From contig JAZNWN010000014.1 in assembly GCA_045593405.1 (NCBI GenBank), positions 1 through 64,000 on the forward strand: a stretch of DNA of 64,000 bases, in the 5' to 3' direction. Positions 1-9,176 of the stretch are shown piece by piece. Each line of letters starts with the position of its first letter. Position 1 is the first letter of the stretch. The stretch is from UMGS1933 sp045593405. GTDB lineage: Bacteria; Bacillota; Clostridia; TANB77; CAG-508. A program made the translations under genes and the position numbers. Under the pieces are notes generated by a model. That model was not told the DNA's origin. It ran no database searches and saw only the letters and a list, made by a program, of their open reading frames with translations.

Positions 1-655
1 GTTAGTATTTTTAATTATATTAATAATTTTAATGTTAATATGTTTACTAATATATCTATCTGGAATAAAAATACAAATAGAAAAACTAGAAATAGAAAGA
101 AAAGATAAAATAAAAATAGATGACATTAAATTAAATGTTTATTTTATGTTGTTTAATAAAATTAAGCTAATAAAAATACCAATAAACAAAAAACAGATAG
201 AAAAAATAAAATTCCATAAAATATTAAACAGAATTAATAGTAAAAGTATAAAGAAAGATAAAAAAATTATAATTAAGAGTTTTAAACGTTTGGATATAAG
301 AACGGAATCGATAAATATAAAAGGAAAAATAGGCTTGAATGATGCAGTGTTTTTGGCATATTTTGTGACTGCAATAAATATAGCTCTTTCAATAATTTAT
401 GCAAACATTTCAAATGGATTTAAAAGGCAACATTTTAATTATCTTATAGAACCATTTCAAGCAGATAAGTTCTATTTAAAAATATCCATAAATTGTATAA
501 TTAATATAAAAATAGCTAATATTATAGATATGATTATTAAGAATAGGAGTGAAGAGAATAATGAAAGAACATCCGATAGAAGCGTTAATGGAAATAGCCA
601 TGAACAATATACAAGATATGGTAGACGTAAACACTATTATAGGAGCACCAATTGA
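1..655 (+). CDS. DUF2953 domain protein (YtfI-like), 5' end missing
   Basis: The open frame runs in from the window edge, so the true start is not visible; the first internal ATG is at 32. The N-terminal part is a hydrophobic membrane segment, followed by a very Lys/Ile-rich region and an FLAYFVTAIN-like core. The position directly before gerW matches the ytfI-ytfJ pair of Bacillus and many clostridia, where the first gene encodes a DUF2953 protein of unknown function. Its last 95 nt overlap gerW in another frame and give a basic, low-complexity tail. Family assignment rests mainly on synteny and overall pattern. Confidence 0.6.
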   Translation, partial: LVFLIILIILMLICLLIYLSGIKIQIEKLEIERKDKIKIDDIKLNVYFMLFNKIKLIKIPINKKQIEKIKFHKILNRINSKSIKKDKKIIIKSFKRLDIRTESINIKGKIGLNDAVFLAYFVTAINIALSIIYANISNGFKRQHFNYLIEPFQADKFYLKISINCIINIKIANIIDMIIKNRSEENNERTSDRSVNGNSHEQYTRYGRRKHYYRSTN

Positions 656-1025
656 GATTAATGATAATATAAGTATAATACCAATATCAAAGGTGTCTTT
701 TGGTTTTGCAGCAGGTGGAAGCGAATTCAATGCAGAAACAATAGAAGAATATACTAGGAAAGACAAAGATGAAGAAATAACTTATAAGAACCCATTTGGA
801 GGAGGAAGCGGAGCAGGAGTAAATATAACACCAGTATCATTTTTAGTTATAAATAATGGTAATATAAAACTAATGCCTGTAGAGCATTGTTCAACAATAG
901 ATAAGATAGTAGATTATATACCAGATATAATAGAAAAATTTGATAAATTTATGGACACCAGAAATAAAGAAGATAAGAAACAAACAATAAGCTATAATTA
1001 TGTTGAAGAAGATGAGGATGTATAA
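561..1025 (+). CDS. gerW: Spore protein GerW (YtfJ family)
   Basis: A 154-residue protein starting at the ATG at 561, chosen because AGGAGTG lies about 9 nt upstream; a GTG at 549 is also in frame. It begins MKEHPIEALMEIAMNNIQ and contains IIPISKVSFGFAAGGSEF, then a Gly-rich GGGSGAGV segment, both hallmarks of the YtfJ/GerW family. In Bacillus this is a sporulation protein needed for normal germination. It overlaps the 3' end of the DUF2953 gene, so the two are probably co-transcribed and translationally coupled. The family call is firm; a germination role here is inferred. Confidence 0.88.
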   Translation: MKEHPIEALMEIAMNNIQDMVDVNTIIGAPIEINDNISIIPISKVSFGFAAGGSEFNAETIEEYTRKDKDEEITYKNPFGGGSGAGVNITPVSFLVINNGNIKLMPVEHCSTIDKIVDYIPDIIEKFDKFMDTRNKEDKKQTISYNYVEEDEDV

Positions 1026-1102
1026 AAAAGAATTTATAAAATATTTACTTTTTATTTCCAATATTGTATAATATTAACATAATAATTAAAGGAGTAATTA
1101 AT

Positions 1103-1492
1103 ATGAAAACAATGAAAAAATTTTGGAAATATTTTATAAATTTTATAGTGTTATTTTTACTGGTTTCAGGTTTAATGTATTTAGGAACAATGAATAGAGA
1201 TATACAAGAAAAGCAAATAATACAATGTACGGTACAAACTACATCACCTGTTATTGAAGTTACAGAATGCACAGATGGAGTATTGAAAGGAACTATAACA
1301 AATGATACAAGTATTTTAATAAACGTAATATATGTAAAAGCAGAGTTTTATGATAAAGATAATAATTTACTAGAAACAAAATATTCAGAAATAAAATACT
1401 TTAATGTAGGAGAAAAAGCAAAATTTGAAATGGAATTTTCAAATGAGAATGTAGAAAATGTAAAAGTAATATCTGTAGAGACAAAAGCATAA
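1103..1492 (+). CDS. Membrane-anchored FxLYD-like small protein
   Basis: A 129-residue protein; the ATG at 1103 follows AAAGGAG with good spacing. Residues about 10-30 form one transmembrane helix or uncleaved signal anchor. The rest looks extracytoplasmic and beta-rich: VLKGTITNDTSILINVIYVKAEFYD, split by short turns, resembles FxLYD-type domains that sit outside Gram-positive membranes. A TATAAT box at about 1064 and a strong terminator after the gene mark it as a single transcription unit. Function unknown. Confidence 0.6.
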   Translation: MKTMKKFWKYFINFIVLFLLVSGLMYLGTMNRDIQEKQIIQCTVQTTSPVIEVTECTDGVLKGTITNDTSILINVIYVKAEFYDKDNNLLETKYSEIKYFNVGEKAKFEMEFSNENVENVKVISVETKA

Positions 1493-1500
1493 AATTTTAA

Positions 1501-1524
1501 CCCCACCTAAAAAGGTGGGGTTTT
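1501..1524 (+). terminator. Rho-independent terminator
   Basis: CCCCACCT, an AAAA loop, AGGTGGGG and then TTTT: an 8-bp perfect stem ending the unit of the FxLYD-like gene before recJ. Confidence 0.9.
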
Positions 1525-1638
1525 AGTATGCTTTTTGTAATAAAACATTTATTATTTTTTTAATAAATATTCAAAAACCCCTTTTAAAAATTCATAAAAT
1601 AATATACAATAAAACATAATGGAGTTTTAGGAGTAAGT

Positions 1639-3327
1639 ATGAAGAAAAAATGGAGCTTTTATGATATAGATGAAGAACAAGTTAAAAAAATTTCAAGTAA
1701 ATATAATATAACAGAACTTTTGGCAAAAGTATTAATAAACAGGGGAATAACAACAGACGAAGATATACGAGCTTTTTTAGAACCAACCAGAAATGACTTT
1801 TACGATCCTTTTTTACTTCCAGATATGGAAAAAGCAGTAAATAGAATTATAGAAGCAATAAATAACAAAGAAAAAGTTATGATATATGGAGATTATGATG
1901 TAGACGGAATAACAAGTGTTACAGTTTTAAAGAAATTTTTAAAAGAAAGAGGATTAGAAACTGGATATTATATACCAAATAGATTAGAAGAAGGGTATGG
2001 ATTAAATAAAGAAGCAATTAAAAAAATTATAGAACAAAAATACACATTAATTATAACAGTAGACTGTGGGATTTCTGGAATATCAGAGATAGAAGAATGT
2101 AATAAATTAGGGATACAAACAATAGTTACGGACCACCATGAGCAAGGAGATACTTTACCAAATGCATATGCAATAGTGGATGCAAAAAGAAAAGATAATA
2201 AATATCCTTTTAGAGAACTTGCAGGTGTTGGAGTTGTTTTTAAATTAATACAAGCAATATCAACAAAACTAAAAATAGAAGATAAAGAATATTTAAAATA
2301 TTTAGATATAGTAGCTGTTGGAACTATTTCGGATATTGTTCCGTTAGTAAATGAAAATAGAGTAATTGCAAAATTAGGATTAATGCTAATAAAAATGACT
2401 AAAAATATAGGATTACGAGAACTGATAATTTCATCAAACTATAAACAAATAGATTCAAACACAATTTCTTTTGGGATAGCGCCAAGAATAAATGCATGTG
2501 GAAGAATGGGTCATCAAGAAGAAGCACTTGATTTGTTTTTAACAGAAAATATAGTAGAAGCAAAGGAAATAACAAAAGAATTAAATAAATATAATTCAGA
2601 AAGACAAGAAAAAGAAAGTAATATTTTTAAACAAGCATTAAAAAAATTACAAGAAGAAGGTATTGAAGATAAAAATACTATTATATTAGGTGGAGATAAC
2701 TGGTACCATGGTGTAATTGGAATTGTTGCTTCAAAACTAACAGAAAGTTTTTTTAAACCTACAATACTTGTATGTTTTGAAGGAGAAGAAGGAAAAGGTT
2801 CTGGAAGAAGTATACCAGATTTTGATTTATATGAAGCTTTAAATTTTTCTTCTGATTATTTAGAAAAATTTGGTGGACATGCTATGGCGGTGGGATTAAC
2901 TTTAAAGAAAGAAAATTTTGAAGAATTTAAAACCAAATTTGAGGAATTTGCAGAACAAAAAAATATAAAACAAATATTACCGACAATAAAGATAGATGGT
3001 GAGATTTCAAGAAATGATTTAAAATTAGAAACTATAGAAGAGTTAAAAAAGCTAGAACCATTTGGAGAAAGAAATGAGAGACCTAAATTTCTTTATAAAG
3101 GTTTAAAAATAAACTCAATAAGAGCATTATCAGAAGGAAAACATTTAAAATTAAGTGTAAGAGATGAAAACCATTTAATAGATATAATAGGCTTTAATTT
3201 TGGGTATTTAGTAGATGAGTTTTTAATTGGAGATAAAATTGATGTTGTAGGAAATTTAGAAATAAATGAATACAATGGAGTAAAAAAAGTGCAAATAAAC
3301 CTAAAAGATATCATGAAATCTGTGTAA
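1639..3327 (+). CDS. recJ: Single-stranded-DNA exonuclease RecJ
   Basis: A 562-residue DHH-family 5'-3' ssDNA exonuclease used in recombination and mismatch/excision repair. Visible motifs are YGDYDVDGIT (about residue 85, DHH motif I), VDCGISG (about 137), TDHHEQGD (about 164, the DHH motif) and GGHAMAVG near residue 412 (DHHA1). A C-terminal OB-like domain follows. Length is typical of clostridial RecJ. The ATG at 1639 has TTAGGAG upstream. It is followed within 71 nt by rel, an order common in Firmicutes. Confidence 0.96.
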   Translation: MKKKWSFYDIDEEQVKKISSKYNITELLAKVLINRGITTDEDIRAFLEPTRNDFYDPFLLPDMEKAVNRIIEAINNKEKVMIYGDYDVDGITSVTVLKKFLKERGLETGYYIPNRLEEGYGLNKEAIKKIIEQKYTLIITVDCGISGISEIEECNKLGIQTIVTDHHEQGDTLPNAYAIVDAKRKDNKYPFRELAGVGVVFKLIQAISTKLKIEDKEYLKYLDIVAVGTISDIVPLVNENRVIAKLGLMLIKMTKNIGLRELIISSNYKQIDSNTISFGIAPRINACGRMGHQEEALDLFLTENIVEAKEITKELNKYNSERQEKESNIFKQALKKLQEEGIEDKNTIILGGDNWYHGVIGIVASKLTESFFKPTILVCFEGEEGKGSGRSIPDFDLYEALNFSSDYLEKFGGHAMAVGLTLKKENFEEFKTKFEEFAEQKNIKQILPTIKIDGEISRNDLKLETIEELKKLEPFGERNERPKFLYKGLKINSIRALSEGKHLKLSVRDENHLIDIIGFNFGYLVDEFLIGDKIDVVGNLEINEYNGVKKVQINLKDIMKSV

Positions 3328-3397
3328 CGTAGGAGATGGGCTTGACTAGCCTTTATACTAAAAGCTAGACCTAAATAAGCAAAGGGGGCAAAGCGTA

Positions 3398-5593
3398 ATG
3401 CAAGAACAAAATGAAACAACAATACAAAATATTATAAAAATAATGAAACTAAATAACAAAAAATCAAATTCACATCTTATACAAAAAGCATATTCATATG
3501 CTTTAAATAACCATAAAGAGCAAAGAAGATTATCAGGAGAAGAATATATTATACATCCATTACAAGTAGCTCAAATATTAGCAGAATTAAAAATGGATGA
3601 TGCAACAATTTGTGCAGCTTTATTGCATGATGTAGTTGAAGATACGCCTATAACAAACGAAGATATTTCTATGGAATTTGGTGAAGAAATTGCAGAAATG
3701 GTTGCAGGTGTTACAAAACTTAGTAAGATACAATATGTAACAGTAACAGAACAACAAGTGGAAAACTATAGAAAAATGTTTTTAGCAATGGGGAAAGATA
3801 TTAGAGTAATTTTAATAAAACTTGCAGATAGACTTCATAATATGAGAACACTTTCATATTTAAAAAGAGATAGACAAATAGCAAATGCAAAAGAAACTAT
3901 GGAATTATATGCACCACTTGCAAATAGGCTGGGTATTTATTCTTTAAAATGGGAGCTTGAAGATTTAGCATTTAAATATTTACAACCAGAAGAATATAAA
4001 GAGCTTATTTTAGGAATAGAAAGAAAAAGAGAAGAAAGACTTGAATTCATAGAAAAAATAATGGAGGAAATAAAACAAGAATTAAAGAAGGCAAAAATCA
4101 TTGCAGAGATGACAGGTAGAGCAAAACATTTATATAGTATTTATAGAAAAATGCAAAGGGATAATATAACTTTAGACCAAGTATATGATTTATTTGCGCT
4201 AAGAATAATTGTAAATTCTGTGAAAGATTGTTATGCTGCACTTGGAGTAGTACATGACCTTTATACTCCAATGCCAGGAAGATTTAAAGACTATATAGCT
4301 GTTCCAAAACCTAATATGTATCAATCAATACATACAACACTAATTGGTCCAAAGGGAACTCCTTTTGAAGTACAAGTACGTACTTGGGACATGCATCAAA
4401 TTGCAGAATTTGGTATTGCTGCACACTGGGCATATAAAGAAGCAAATAAAAATAAAAAATCAAATGTAGTAGTAACAGATGATAAACTTGCATGGCTTCG
4501 AGAAACATTAGAATGGCAAAAAGAGATGCAAGATCCAGATGAATTTTTAAAAACTTTAAAAACAGAACTATTTGAAGATGAAGTATATGTATTTACTCCA
4601 AAAGGAGCGATAAAATCTTTGCCAAGAGATGCTACTCCAATAGATTTTGCATACTCAATACACGCAGAAGTAGGACATAAGATGGTTGGATGTAAAATAA
4701 ATAGTAAGATGATGCCAATAATCACTCCATTAAAAAGTGGAGATATAGTAGATATTATAACATCAGATACATCAAGAGGTCCTAGTCGTGATTGGATAAA
4801 AATTGTAAAAAGTACAAGTGCAAAAAATAAAATTCAACAATGGTTTAAAAAAGCAGAAAGAGAAGAAAATATTACTAAAGGAAAAGAAATATTAGAAAAA
4901 GAACTTAAAAAACTTGGAATGTCTCATAGTCAATTGTTTAAATCAGAGTGGATTCAAATTGTATTAAAACGTTATAATTACAATACTCAGGACGATATGT
5001 TTGCAAGTATTGGATTTGGAGCAATATCTCCAAATAAAATATTAACAAGACTACTAGAAGAATATAAAAAAGAACATGAAGAAGATACTATAGAAGAAAA
5101 AATACAAGAATTAGTAGAAACTAAGGAACGAGTAAAAAAAGCACCTACATCAGGAGTAATAGTTAAAGGAATTGATAATTGTTTAGTTAAATTTTCTAGA
5201 TGTTGTAATCCGGTACCAGGAGATGAGATAATAGGATATATAACAAAAGGAAGGGGAGTTTCAATACATAGAAGAGATTGTACTAATATAAATGACTTAT
5301 TATCAGAAGAAGAGAGAATTATAGATGTAGAATGGTACGAAGAAGACAAAAAAGAAAATTACAGTGTAGATATAGAGGTTTTATCAAATGACAGAACAGG
5401 TTTACTTGCAGATATAGTAAAAGAAATTACAACAAGAAAAATAAACATAATGGGTGTAAACACTAAAACAAATAAAGATAGAATTGCAACAATAGATATT
5501 ACGATTGAAGTAAAAGACATTAACGAATTAAACAATATAGTAAAAGCAATTAGAAAAGTAGATAGCGTATATGAAGTAAATCGTAAAAAATAA
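3398..5593 (+). CDS. rel: Bifunctional (p)ppGpp synthetase/hydrolase Rel
   Basis: A 731-residue long RSH enzyme that makes and degrades the stringent-response alarmone. Domains in order: HD hydrolase with LLHDVVEDTP near residue 76; synthetase with GRAKHLYSIYRKM (about 240), DLFALRIIV and EVQVRTWDMH; TGS (VYVFTPKGAIKSLPRDATP, about 400); zinc-finger region with SRCCNPVPGDEIIGY; C-terminal ACT domain. HD and synthetase motifs both look intact, so both activities are expected. AGGGGGC lies before the ATG. The 70-nt gap after recJ contains a partial REP-like stem (GACTAGCC / GCTAG). Confidence 0.96.
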   Translation: MQEQNETTIQNIIKIMKLNNKKSNSHLIQKAYSYALNNHKEQRRLSGEEYIIHPLQVAQILAELKMDDATICAALLHDVVEDTPITNEDISMEFGEEIAEMVAGVTKLSKIQYVTVTEQQVENYRKMFLAMGKDIRVILIKLADRLHNMRTLSYLKRDRQIANAKETMELYAPLANRLGIYSLKWELEDLAFKYLQPEEYKELILGIERKREERLEFIEKIMEEIKQELKKAKIIAEMTGRAKHLYSIYRKMQRDNITLDQVYDLFALRIIVNSVKDCYAALGVVHDLYTPMPGRFKDYIAVPKPNMYQSIHTTLIGPKGTPFEVQVRTWDMHQIAEFGIAAHWAYKEANKNKKSNVVVTDDKLAWLRETLEWQKEMQDPDEFLKTLKTELFEDEVYVFTPKGAIKSLPRDATPIDFAYSIHAEVGHKMVGCKINSKMMPIITPLKSGDIVDIITSDTSRGPSRDWIKIVKSTSAKNKIQQWFKKAEREENITKGKEILEKELKKLGMSHSQLFKSEWIQIVLKRYNYNTQDDMFASIGFGAISPNKILTRLLEEYKKEHEEDTIEEKIQELVETKERVKKAPTSGVIVKGIDNCLVKFSRCCNPVPGDEIIGYITKGRGVSIHRRDCTNINDLLSEEERIIDVEWYEEDKKENYSVDIEVLSNDRTGLLADIVKEITTRKINIMGVNTKTNKDRIATIDITIEVKDINELNNIVKAIRKVDSVYEVNRKK

Positions 5594-5621
5594 TTTTATT
5601 TCATCCACAGTTTATTTTGAA

Positions 5622-5775
5622 AGTAGCCGCACGCAGGGGCTTTATATATTTTAAAAGCGAATTTCCTCGTGGGGACCGCCGAGGGGCTGTTAAAGGCGTT
5701 AGCCTTGTTACAGCGCCGGTGGGAAGAAATGAGCAATTTTAAATATATAAACCCCGACGAGATGCGGCGGATTAA
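5622..5775 (-). repeat. ~150-bp structured dispersed repeat, copy A (inverted)
   Basis: Read on the minus strand this copy starts with CGCCGCATCTCGTCGGGG, has a T/A-rich TATATAT, a GC-rich structured core and ends TATATAAAGCCCCTGCG. The two ends form an imperfect terminal inverted repeat. Copies B (6451-6599) and C (49152-49301) share the ends. The core of A differs from that of B and C, so the ends are the conserved part. No ORF is inside. Confidence 0.75.
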
Positions 5776-5798
5776 TAAAGATAGAAAGAAGGTAAAAA

Positions 5799-6449
5799 AT
5801 GATACTTAAGAGAATAAAAGTAAATGCAGGCGGATTTATGGGAATAAACTGCTACATTATTCAAGATGAGGGAACAAAAGAATCAATGGTAATAGACCCA
5901 GGTGGATCAATTGAAAAAATAGAAGAAATGCTGAAGGTAATAGATGCAAATGTAAAATATATATTATTAACCCATTGTCATGGAGATCATATGGGTGCTG
6001 CATCTAAACTAAAAGAAAAATATGGAGGGAAAATTTTAATCCATAGATTTGATCAAGAAGGTTTAAGAAACCCAACTATAAATTTAAGTTCACATATAGG
6101 AATTGGAGATGTAAGTTTAAAAGAAGATGCTAGACTAGATGATGGAGATATTCTTCATGTTGGGAATTTACAATTTAAAGTAATCTATACTCCAGGTCAT
6201 ACAATAGGAAGTATATCTTTGTATTGTGAAAATGAAAAAATGTTATTTTCAGGAGATACTTTGTTTAGAGGTTCATGGGGAAGAACAGATTTACCAACAA
6301 GTAATTTTGAGCAAATTATAGATTCAATAACAAATAGGCTAATGGTTTTACCAGAGGATACAATAGTATACCCAGGACATGGAAAATCAACAATAATAAA
6401 AGAAGAAGAGCCAATATATATGGAGTTAAAACCAAAAGATTTTAATTAA
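5799..6449 (+). CDS. Metallo-beta-lactamase-fold hydrolase (glyoxalase II-like)
   Basis: A 216-residue single-domain hydrolase. Metal-binding motifs are LTHCHGDHMG (residues about 57-66, HxHxDH), TPGHTIGS (about 131), FSGDTLF (about 150) and YPGHGKST (about 191). This set matches the small hydroxyacylglutathione-hydrolase-like proteins of Firmicutes that often follow rel. The substrate cannot be read from sequence; a thioester hydrolase role is plausible. It is bracketed by inverted copies A and B of the ~150-bp repeat. AGAAGG precedes the ATG. Confidence 0.88.
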   Translation: MILKRIKVNAGGFMGINCYIIQDEGTKESMVIDPGGSIEKIEEMLKVIDANVKYILLTHCHGDHMGAASKLKEKYGGKILIHRFDQEGLRNPTINLSSHIGIGDVSLKEDARLDDGDILHVGNLQFKVIYTPGHTIGSISLYCENEKMLFSGDTLFRGSWGRTDLPTSNFEQIIDSITNRLMVLPEDTIVYPGHGKSTIIKEEEPIYMELKPKDFN

Positions 6450-6450
6450 T

Positions 6451-6599
6451 AGTCCGCCCAATCTCGTCGGGGTTATATATTTATATTTTTATCGCTGCCC
6501 CATCCAAGAAAATGTAATTCGCTTCATTCAAACATTTTCTAAGGCGGTTACCCCGGAATCGCTCTAAAAATAAAATATATAAGCCCCTACGTTGGGCTA
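6451..6599 (+). repeat. ~150-bp structured dispersed repeat, copy B
   Basis: Starts AGTCCGCC then ATCTCGTCGGGG and TATATAT; ends ATATATAAGCCCCTACG then GGGCTA, complementary to the start. Inside, AGAAAATGT and ACATTTTCT form a hairpin. Copy C at 49152-49301 is nearly identical over its whole length and in the same orientation; copy A at 5622-5775 is inverted. It begins 2 nt after the hydrolase stop codon. Confidence 0.85.
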
Positions 6600-6644
6600 A
6601 TGATTATTAAATTTTGGTTTTAATGGAAAAGAGAGGGGAAAAAT

Positions 6645-7304
6645 ATGTTAGAGATATCCACATCAGTTTTAGGAGTAGAAAAAGAAAATTCAATAAAAAC
6701 ATTTTATGATTTAGAGGTTGCAGGAACTGATTATTATCATATAGATGTTATGGATGGAAAGTTTGTTGAAAAAAACACAGAAGAAAAAATGTATACATAT
6801 ACCAACGAAATAAAACAAATATCAAATTTACCTTTAGATGTGCACTTTATGGTAGAAAATATAAAGGAAAATATAGATAGATATTTAATATTTAAACCAC
6901 ATATAATTACATTCCATTTAGAAGCATGTAGAGATAAAGAAGAGGTAAAAAAATATATAAAATATTTACAAGAAAATGAAATAAAATGTGGTATTTCAAT
7001 AAAACCAAACACAAAAGTAGAAGACATATTTGAATTTTTACCATATTTACATTTGTGTTTAATAATGACAGTAGAACCAGGAAAGGGTGGACAAAAATTA
7101 ATTCCAGAAACAGTAGAAAAAGTAAGAGTTCTAAGAAAATACATTAAAGAAAATAATTTAGATACATATATAGAAGTAGACGGAGGAATAAATCCAGAAA
7201 CAGTAAACTTAGTAAAAGAAGCGGGAGCAGATATAATAGTTGCAGGAAGTGCAATAATTAATGCAGAGAATTATAAAGGGGTAATAGAAGAGTTGAAAAA
7301 ATAA
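6645..7304 (+). CDS. rpe: Ribulose-phosphate 3-epimerase
   Basis: A 219-residue TIM-barrel enzyme interconverting ribulose-5-P and xylulose-5-P in the non-oxidative pentose phosphate pathway. Signature elements: ISTSVLG at the N-terminus, YHIDVMDGKFV (catalytic/metal Asp), LDVHFMV, MTVEPGKGGQKLIP and the phosphate-binding VDGGINPETV and AGSAI. AGGGGAAA precedes the ATG at 6645. It is followed by a two-way terminator shared with the convergent gene. Confidence 0.92.
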   Translation: MLEISTSVLGVEKENSIKTFYDLEVAGTDYYHIDVMDGKFVEKNTEEKMYTYTNEIKQISNLPLDVHFMVENIKENIDRYLIFKPHIITFHLEACRDKEEVKKYIKYLQENEIKCGISIKPNTKVEDIFEFLPYLHLCLIMTVEPGKGGQKLIPETVEKVRVLRKYIKENNLDTYIEVDGGINPETVNLVKEAGADIIVAGSAIINAENYKGVIEELKK

Positions 7305-7307
7305 AAA

Positions 7308-7347
7308 AATGTAGGGGTCGCCGTTTTTGGCGCCCCTACATTTTTTT
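7308..7347. terminator. Bidirectional terminator with REP-like stem
   Basis: A-run, ATGTAGGGGTCGCC, loop GTTTTT, GGCGCCCCTACAT, T-run. It serves rpe (+) and the convergent polymer-forming gene (-). The GTAGGGGTCGC core is the same as the REP units elsewhere in the window, so this is a REP put to use as a terminator. Confidence 0.88.
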
Positions 7348-8686
7348 AAACTTTTTTAAATAAAACTTTATTACATACTCTTCCAGTACCAGTCATCAAA
7401 ACTACAAACATTACAAGCCCACCTAAAACAGGGATACTTGAAATTAAATATAATGCTAATGCAATTAAAGTAACTGCTAAATATAAATTTAATTTATCTT
7501 TTAGTAAAATAGCAATATCTAAAACGAATATTGGGATAGCTGTAAACAATAAGAATAGAAAAGCAAATACAAATGTTAAACTTAAAGTTACTCCAAATGG
7601 TATAATAATTAAAACAAAAGCAATAAGAGCCACAGCTAAAAAGCTAAGTATTCCAATACCAAATGTTGCAAATATGTTTTTTACAGTTATTTCATGTTTT
7701 AAATTTTTGTAATTTCTGTTAATTAAATTAAATATTAAAACTGCAACTAAGACATAAACAACAAATGTAATTAAATCTAAAATAAAAGATTTAAAACTAA
7801 ATGTAGGTTTAGTATCTATCTTTTCTACATATTTAGAATAGTTTACAGTACCAGTTACAATTGTTTCTCCAATTTGAATTTCTTCTTTAGAAGAATAATC
7901 TAAATTTCCACTTATTAAACATTTATTATCTGAATTACCGTTACTTTCTATAAAATTTAATTCTTTAGAATTGATTTTAGCATTTCCATCAATTTCACCA
8001 GAAAAATTAAATTTATGAGAATCAGCCTCTAAATTTCCATATAATAAGAAATCTGAATTAGTTGTTATTATGTTTGATGTAATATAAGCATTTCTGTGTA
8101 TTACAGAACTTAAAGTGACATTTTCTGAAGTAAGAATTAAGTCATGTGCAATAGCCCCATAGTAATTCATATTAAAGATATTAGAAGTAGCATAAACGCT
8201 TTTGCTTACTCTGCCATTTAGAAGAACTTCAGAACTAATTGCAAAAAGATTTCCATAAATAGAAGATGATTTTTGGATATCTATTTTATTAGCAAGTATA
8301 TATAAATCTCCGATAATTTCACAACCGGGTTCTATAACAAATTCATCACAAACAATAAAAACATTACCACTTACAGTTGCATGTGAATTGACAGTCTCTA
8401 TAGAATAAGAACCGTCTTTAGAAATTGCATTTGAATAAGTGACATTTGATTTTAAATGTACTTTATCAGCCATAACATATAAATTACCTGAAACAGAAGC
8501 TGAATCTGACATTACAAACTCACTAGAATATGTAAAAACATTTCCTAAAACTTCAGAATCTAAAGTGTATGTTTCTTCTGTAAGTTTATAAATATTTGAA
8601 TCTACAGTATTAACATTTATACCAAAAACAGATGTTGTAAAAATAAAAAACAAAACAAAAATCAAAATAAAAACTTTACTTTTCAA
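7346..8686 (-). CDS. Polymer-forming (bactofilin-like) membrane protein
   Basis: A 446-residue protein. The start is a TTG at 8686 (minus strand), set by AGGAGG 8 nt upstream; the longer frame to 8773 lacks such a site. It has an N-terminal signal peptide (MKSKVFILIFVLFFIFTTS), then about 270 residues of short hydrophobic-polar repeats with recurring V-SGNL-V and I-GDLYI-A patterns, typical of a right-handed beta-helix 'polymer-forming' domain. Three or four transmembrane helices lie after residue 320. Similar proteins occur widely in Firmicutes; function unknown. It is divergent from the cotJ operon. Confidence 0.72.
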   Translation of the reverse strand: MKSKVFILIFVLFFIFTTSVFGINVNTVDSNIYKLTEETYTLDSEVLGNVFTYSSEFVMSDSASVSGNLYVMADKVHLKSNVTYSNAISKDGSYSIETVNSHATVSGNVFIVCDEFVIEPGCEIIGDLYILANKIDIQKSSSIYGNLFAISSEVLLNGRVSKSVYATSNIFNMNYYGAIAHDLILTSENVTLSSVIHRNAYITSNIITTNSDFLLYGNLEADSHKFNFSGEIDGNAKINSKELNFIESNGNSDNKCLISGNLDYSSKEEIQIGETIVTGTVNYSKYVEKIDTKPTFSFKSFILDLITFVVYVLVAVLIFNLINRNYKNLKHEITVKNIFATFGIGILSFLAVALIAFVLIIIPFGVTLSLTFVFAFLFLLFTAIPIFVLDIAILLKDKLNLYLAVTLIALALYLISSIPVLGGLVMFVVLMTGTGRVCNKVLFKKV

Positions 8687-8769
8687 AATGAAAACCTCCT
8701 TAAAATTTATATAAATAATATATAATTTAAAGTAAAAAAAGTCAATGATAATAAATAATAATAATGTGC

Positions 8770-8797
8770 ACAATTACACGATAAATGTCATAAAATA
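8770..8797 (+). promoter_or_regulatory. Candidate mother-cell (SigE/SigK-type) promoter of cotJ
   Basis: CATAAAATA at 8789-8797 fits the CATAnnnTA -10 element of SigK (and loosely SigE), with an AC 17 nt upstream as the minimal SigK -35. It lies about 30 nt before the cotJA start. cotJ is a mother-cell operon in Bacillus (known). The match is short, so this is tentative. Confidence 0.4.
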
Positions 8798-8828
8798 TAT
8801 TATACATTAGAAAAAGGGGGAAAAATTA

Positions 8829-9176
8829 ATGTATAGAAATCGTATGCAAAAAAGAGGTTGTAATTGTGGATGTAACAAAACTTATGAAAATGAATATATG
8901 CAAGAAGCATGTGCAGATGTAGCAAATTATAACAACATGTATGATGACTGTGCATGTGGATTTGATGAAGAATATAATCATTTTCCAGAAAATCCAATGC
9001 TTGCGCAAAGTTATGTTCCTTTTCAAAGAATGGATAAAACTTTTATTCCAAGTGTTGGACTAAAAATGGGAACAATATTTCCAGAATTAGTTAGTCCTTA
9101 TATGCCAGGTCAGAGCCAAAGAGAAATAGAGTATATTAGAAATACAAATCAAATAAAAGAGGGGTGTAATGGCTAA
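8829..9176 (+). CDS. cotJA: Spore coat protein CotJA
   Basis: A 115-residue protein with a Cys-rich N-terminus (RGCNCGCNKT, CACGFDEE) and the conserved central block SYVPFQRMDKTFIPSVGLKMGTIFPELV, split here by no gap, which is the CotJA signature of clostridia. The ATG at 8829 follows AAGGGGG. CotJA is a spore coat component made in the mother cell and works with CotJB and CotJC. Its stop TAA overlaps the cotJB ATG by one base (TAATG), indicating translational coupling. Confidence 0.93.
   Translation: MYRNRMQKRGCNCGCNKTYENEYMQEACADVANYNNMYDDCACGFDEEYNHFPENPMLAQSYVPFQRMDKTFIPSVGLKMGTIFPELVSPYMPGQSQREIEYIRNTNQIKEGCNG

Noticed and set aside
3328..3397. T-box or other riboswitch between recJ and rel
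   Set aside because: Only a short partial stem (GACTAGCC / GCTAG) related to the REP units is present; no conserved riboswitch block.
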